Origin: Galerina marginata
Taxonomy: Eukaryota > Basidiomycota > Agaricomycetes > Agaricales > Galerinaceae
Length of the DNA stretch: 64,000 nucleotides
NCBI GenBank assembly: GCA_023014335.1
Contig: JAECYW010000004.1
Span: 2,232,001-2,296,000, forward strand
Reading direction: 5' to 3'
Shown: piece after piece, positions 58,518 through 64,000 of the stretch
Numbering within the stretch: position 1 is the first letter of the stretch
Layout: every line of letters begins with the position of its first letter
Made by a program: the position numbers and the translations under genes
Notes under the pieces: generated by a model
Databases searched by the model: none
What the model was told of the DNA's origin: nothing
What the model saw: the letters and a program-made list of their open reading frames with translations, nothing else

Positions 58518-61170
58518 TACAACAGTTCAACCTGTTCAAGCTTAAGGTTGGGTTGAGGTTGGGTTGTGCACACCGCGAGAATCCAGCGTGAATTGAAACC
58601 ACGACGCCGAAAAAGGAGTGACTATTTTTAGTTACCACTGCTAGTTCTGTTGCATTACAGATGAGTAAGTAAGTCGTCAATCAGTACACACACAAAAAAG
58701 ACTTTGAATTTTGTGTCTGACTACGGGAGACTAGTTTTGCATTGTGTGTTGTTCCCAAGGTACAAAAAAGAGGAAAGTCTCCTGGCACCTTTGGTGTCGC
58801 GACTCGTGCTTTTTTTGCAACATTTATTTACCCAATTCACTACCGCCGCGTTTCGCAACCGTCAACCCAATTTTGGTTGGCCACCTCTTGGTATATAACT
58901 TATATGACCTCGGATTGCGTCTATTCTCTCATCTTATTACGACCTAGATTCCGCCCTTGCACTTTCACACCCCAGACTGCTTTTTCGTTTCACCTCGCAT
59001 TATGCGCGACCAATCAAAAGTTAATGACCCCAGATATCTGGTGTTAAGGGCTAAATTGAGGGGATTTCATGGCCTAAGTACTCGCTTGTGTTTCCCGCCG
59101 TTGTTCGGCTTTTTTATTTCGCCTGGCTCAAGTACCACCCTCAGGTTTGAAATCTGAAAATACCCTGCCAGAAACCCATTGCAAACCTGCGATAATCGTA
59201 GGAGAACGCAATCCTCTGCGGGGCTGCCCTTTGCAGGACCCTGGACTTTGGAGTATAAGTTGCTCCGATGTATAACATCGATATCCTGGCACTGGAATGA
59301 CCATCCGGCACCATACGATGCAACACGCCAGTATGTATATACATACATTCTACTACTTAGTACTAGACTTCTCACCACAGTCCATGGACCCGCCTCACGT
59401 CCTTACCCTGGCTGGGTCCAAATCATCCCGTCCTGGTGATGATAGATATCGGCCAAAGTGGTGTTGACGGAATCCACCCCGCCTGTCGATAAATAAATTT
59501 AATCTGGAAGGGACAGGGGTTTATTATGCAGACGTGGTCCCCTACAGGAACAGCAGTTTACCAATAAACGACAATACAATACTTATTGTACATATGTAAC
59601 TATCTGTACTAAGTGCCTAAGTGCAAGATGTTCAAAAGAAGTCGAACTTGGGCTAATGCCTCTCCCCATCTAAACAAACACCTTTGTCGTAATATGAAAA
59701 GGGTCTGCGTTCATGAATTTTTAGTGATAATGAAGGTGATACATATAAGCGAAGGGCAGCTGTGAAAGACAACTCCTAGTGGCACATTAAGTGCATGCTA
59801 GAAGAATAATTGAGGTCATTGAGGTTGAAACGATATACGAGGTTTACTGCATATCAAGAACCGCATCCGGTTTATTTATCCACCAGGGCCGTAAACATTC
59901 GGATGGTCTAACCATGCAGGCTGCAGCCGAAGAGTCAACATACCATGAGCAACAGCAAAGCAGTTACCATTCCGAAGCCTCGTGGGGTAGAGACTTGCAG
60001 TACGCGGGTCCTTTGCCGGCCGATTGACGGTATCACAATGGAGCTGTAAAAGCATGGTCAAAGTGTGAACTACAGTCGTTAAAGGCATGCAGTGCAACGT
60101 CGGAAGTCACACCTGGAGGTCCTGAAGCTTGAACCACGGGACTGGGGAACCTGATGTACTGTGCAAATGAAGGAAACAAAGGAGTTCACGCCCAAGACCC
60201 TAGGGATTGCTACTAGGACGGAGGGAACGATTAATCACCGTGTTATCGGTAGAACAAACGCGCGAGAGGTCTAAAACTCCATTATAACTTATAGTTTGGA
60301 AAACGTTTGACCGCCACCGGATTACCGGCTTGTGTACCAGCAGCGTGATAGCATGAATTAACGAGGCACCAGCCCAAATGCAGAAACAGGTGAGGGAGGT
60401 CGTTGGTTCGTTAGCCGCGAATGGATTCACTGCCCAAGCTAGACGATTTACACCTGGAAAGACCCGTGGTCGTTACTTACACGGACAGAGGGCAAAAGAC
60501 AGTTTGATACAAGGATCTGAATGTGCAAGGCGACAGAAGAATGCAACCAAGAAACATGAAGGTCGGGTGTTCCTGAGTTGGCAGCTATCCAAAGGCAATC
60601 AAAAAAAGTAAAACACAAGTAGCAGGATGGCAGAGAATGTGTGTATACACATACACATACTATATGCATCTGCACCCCATACACACATGGATTGCAGTGC
60701 AGAGAACGGCGAAGATTTATGTCAGGGTGGCGGCGGTGCATCTATTTCGGAAAGCAGGAGAGGATCAACTGATCAAAAACTTCACGACGACTTGCAGGTT
60801 CAAGCAGTGGTACTGCGCAACGACTGTCCGTGACCATGGCAGTCTCCAAGGACAAGACATAATCTATAAGTAAAGGAGGTATAGACGCTGGAAAAGGCAG
60901 GCTTCGTGGTGTATTGACCGACAGTTTGGGTGGGATATTGAGCGCCTTCCTGCCTCATGTTGGGAGCATTTGGGAAGGATTATTAATTGTTCCAACAGAC
61001 AAGGTTATGCCATGTGGGGTGTGAGAAAAATCAAAGTCCGCCGTTTTGGTCAATCTTCCGATTCCCTCCCCAGTTCTCCTTGCTTTTCTTGTTGGCCGTA
61101 GCCTTGCGCGAGGCTACCCTTTCTTTATATCCCTGGCACCGACCCTATAGACGGCCACCTATTGCGAGCC
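58518..61170. other. Gene-poor divergent region
   Basis: About 2.65 kb between the divergent membrane-protein and casein-kinase genes. It contains both promoters and many short frames, none with domain support. Low-complexity patches include a G/T-rich run near 58545-58568 and a CA/TA-rich run near 60640-60690. Confidence 0.45.
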
Positions 61171-63348
61171 ATGTCTACCCCCCATGTCATTGCTTCCTCG
61201 TCAGCACACCCCTCCCATTCCGCATCCTCGAACAATGGCATCGTTGGCGGTCACTATAAGGTTGGGAAGAAAATCGGCGAGGGCTCTTTTGGGGTCGTCT
61301 TTGAAGGTATTGCTTTTGTCTTTCTTCTTTATTGTTTAGTCCTGCTCCTGGCTGCTACGGCCTTTCTTTCCGCGCTCGTCGGCCCGTCCCCAACAGCAGC
61401 GGCGGCGACTGGCTCCACACTGCTTGGAGCAACGATGTTGCAATGCTCCTTTTCCTAATTTCTCCGTTGGATACACGACTGACACTGTGTACAAGGTGTG
61501 AAGGTGACCACGAATCAACCTGTGGCAATAAAATTCGTATGAACCTTGCTTTGAGCCCCACCATGGCCGCTCACTCTGGTATTACAGGAACCCCGGAAGT
61601 CTGATGCTCCTCAATTACGAGACGAATTTCGCTCGTACAGAACATTGAACGGGACGCGTGAGTCTCTTGCTTCTGTGAATATGATCCGCGCTCAGGTTGT
61701 TTGCGGTCCCATCACAGCGGGTGTGCCGCAGGTGTATTATTTCGGGCAGGAGGGACTACACAACATCCTCGTCATTGACCTTCTTGGTCCCAACTTGGAG
61801 GACCTGTTCGACATGTGTGGACGGAAGTTTACCATCAAGACTGTGTGCATGGCTGCTAAGCAGATGGTAAGTCTCCGGAGTATCTTGTTGTCTGCCGGGC
61901 ACTGCACATGTACTACCAAGCGTGCCCCGTTCTTTATAAACTTTTGAATTTAGAGAAACCACATGTCATTCTGACCTATTTTGTGATAGGTTACTCGTGT
62001 TCAAGCGATCCACGACAAGTCGCTCATCTACCGGGATATCAAACCGGACAACTTCTTGATTGGCGTTCCGGGAAACAAGAACGCAAATACAATTCACATC
62101 ATCGGTCAGTATTTGTTTAGCCATCCAAGGCCAAAAAAATTATCTTTCACTCAGATTTTGGAATGGCCAAGCACTATCGTGATCCCAAAACGAAAGTCCA
62201 CATTCCCTATCGAGAACGCAAATCACTCTCGGGTACTGCTCGTTACATGTCAATTAATACGCACCTGGGGCGGGAGCAATCCCGTCGAGATGACTTAGAG
62301 TCCCTTGGACACGTTTTCATGTACTTTTTGAGAGGAGGTCTCCCATGGCAAGGGTTGAGGGCCGCCACAAACAAGCAGAAGTATGAGAAAATTGGCGAGA
62401 AAAAGCAGACGACACTCATCTCAGAGCTTTGCGAAGGGTTTCCCGGTCAGTTCAGCCCAAATTATTATATGTACTTCTTTCCTGATAATATAAACACCGT
62501 ATCCAGAGGAGTTCACAATCTACATGAACTATGTCCGAAAACTTGGCTTCGAGGAAACACCGGATTATGATTTTCTTCGGGAGCTTTTCACCAAGGTGTT
62601 GAAGACGTTGGGCGAACCTGAAGACGGTGTATTCGATTGGATGCTCCTCAACGGCGGAAAAGGCTGGGAAGCCAGTAACGTCAGTGGTCTTTATCTTGCC
62701 AATATTGTCTTTCGATTACTTATTTACTTTTAATAGCACACTGCTGCGGCCGCTGCAACAAACCACCGAGAACCACGCCGAGAACGAGACCATGGCCGTC
62801 GCCCACGGCAGGTTCCCGATGGTACGACCCCAAACGGGCTCGTTCTCAGTCCAGCGGCTGTACATCAGAAGAACAGTCGTCGTGCTACCGGAGGCGAACG
62901 AGATCGGCAAAACACCTCCAAGGAGATTGGCAGTACTCAGGCGCTAGGACCAACATCGCCAAGCAGACGAGCAAGCCAGCAGCCAAGAGACATCAACGGA
63001 CTCAACAGCGCCACGTCTCATCCATACGCGAACGCCATCCCTGCTAATGGTTACCCCAGGATGAATACCCCTAATGCTTACGGCCGTCATTCTCCCAATC
63101 CACCTCCCCACATGCATACGAACGGCCAAGTGAACGGATCGGAATCGTTCCTATATGGTCAGGCACAAGCTGGTAAGAATGGGTCGGGTGAGGGGACGAC
63201 AATCGCCGGACAGAGGGAGATGAACGGGCAAGTGAGAGGAATGGGGATGTACGATCGCGAGCAAATGCAGAGGGTTGGCGAGCACGACGAAGATGGTGGG
63301 CATGGTCGACCAAGGGGATTCTTGAGTGTGCTGTGTTGTCGTGGATGA
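61171..63348 (+). CDS. Casein kinase 1, Yck type (palmitoylated)
   Basis: Membrane-bound Ser/Thr kinase. Yeast Yck1/2 act in morphogenesis, endocytosis and glucose sensing. Model: 61171-61306, 61496-61536, 61588-61657, 61718-61866, 61990-62104, 62155-62445, 62507-62679, 62737-63348, giving 528 aa. The Gly loop GEGSFG is at 36-41, then VAIKF; the catalytic loop is [14 protein letters not shown]; the DFG motif ([12 protein letters not shown]) is split by an intron; [14 protein letters not shown] and [11 protein letters not shown] are CK1 hallmarks (no APE motif). Residues after about 325 are a disordered Asn/Gly/Arg/Gln-rich tail. The tail ends in [10 protein letters not shown], whose paired Cys near the C-terminus matches the palmitoylation site anchoring Yck kinases to membranes. 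Intron 1 is long (189 nt). Confidence 0.93.
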
Positions 63349-64000
63349 TTGACAAAACGGACTTCGTCGCTTTGCGTACTGGTTACGCCCCTCATGAATC
63401 TTTGTAAGTTGGTCCCACCTACCGCCGGTGATCGCGCTGACGGCTCGCCAGCAGTTATGTCGCACATCTAGACATTGCTTTGCTTGAAAACTCTACAACT
63501 CTTAATCAGCATTCAACGCAACGACGCACTGAACGACGTTTCTCATGCATGCATATTCATTCATTCCATTCATACATAATTATATCCGGCTAACAGCTAC
63601 TCGGTCCTTGGTCCTCTGGCCTGACCATCCATTACCAACTGACGGACGTTACTATACCTCGGATGCTCCTGGACGTTGATGAGCGGAGCCGCACCTTGCA
63701 CGCATCGATATCAGCTCATGACCCTTCCTTTCCAGTTCAACTTGTCTTTTTTACAACGTGTATTTTGTAGTCGAGCAATAAAGGTACCCTCATGTGAATA
63801 CTTATGATACATATATGTTCTATATACATGTCTGGCGCACAAGCTGTTCGGGGATCCGGTGGTGGCGTTGTAGTGGGTGCCCGGGTGTGATATCCCAAAT
63901 ATAGCCGGGCAGACAGAGGGCACGTTTGTTGCTTATCTTGAATTCTATCTACCGCTCTCTTTACTCCAGATATCATACATAGCACTATTTCGTCATGGCG
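63349..64000. other. 3' flank of the casein kinase gene
   Basis: Non-coding as far as can be seen. It includes a short CATTCATTC-type repetitive patch near 63550-63575. Confidence 0.5.

Noticed and set aside
58545..58568. Telomere-like G/T-rich run (ggttgggttgaggttggg)
   Set aside because: Short, irregular and interstitial; no tandem array of the fungal TTAGGG repeat.
60640..60690. CA/TA-rich repetitive patch
   Set aside because: Simple-sequence patch without regular unit; no sign of a CRISPR-like or functional repeat array.

Overview
The window looks like nuclear DNA of an intron-dense basidiomycete, probably an agaricomycete. Almost every gene is cut by many GT-AG introns of about 47-60 nt. 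The proteins are typically fungal (Yor1-type ABC transporter, Tps1, Yck-type casein kinase, Sfk1-family protein, CM1 spindle/microtubule protein, basidiomycete-style F-box protein). I cannot name the species. All gene models were built by hand from splice signals, reading phase and family similarity. In every complete multi-exon model the exon lengths sum to a multiple of three.

Layout, left to right: a few terminal codons of an upstream gene (2-82); a cytochrome P450 (1772-4021, +); the mRNA-export WD40 protein Rae1/Gle2 (4228-5705, -); a PMC1/PMCA-type Ca2+-ATPase (6389-11078, -); a gene-poor stretch of almost 5 kb whose only clear gene is an intron-containing tRNA-Arg(CCG) (13032-13114); trehalose-6-phosphate synthase (16069-17933, -); ribosomal protein P0 (18276-19471, -); a large unassigned helical, possibly PPR-like protein (20267-23361, +); a CM1-domain coiled-coil protein (23739-27329, -); a C3HC zinc-finger protein of the Rsm1/NIPA type (27455-29441, +); a Dbp6-like DEAD-box helicase (29493-32025, -).

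The most interesting block is 32.2-44.6 kb. A 39-exon ABCC/Yor1-type transporter (32257-38585, -) is divergent from two tandem paralogous IucA/IucC-type NRPS-independent siderophore (NIS) synthetases (39184-41367 and 42460-44611, both +). The two synthetases share the same seven-exon architecture. A perfect copy of the iron-GATA (SRE/URBS1/Fep1) site lies between them, upstream of the second copy. Together this suggests a compact, iron-regulated carboxylate-siderophore synthesis and export locus. The enzymes are recognised from sequence; the shared pathway is inference.

The right part holds a C2-domain Fic1/Inn1-like protein (45041-46917, +), an Sfk1-family membrane protein (47122-48035, -), a DsbA/FrnE-like oxidoreductase (49104-50111, -), an F-box protein (50997-52427, -), a decayed RNase H gene (53113-53480), an auxin-efflux-carrier-family transporter (54116-56009, -), an unassigned multi-pass membrane protein (57282-58517, -) and a palmitoylatable Yck-type casein kinase 1 (61171-63348, +). 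No CRISPR array, rRNA gene or intact transposable element was seen. The remaining genes are ordinary housekeeping or accessory genes with no evident operon-like relation.
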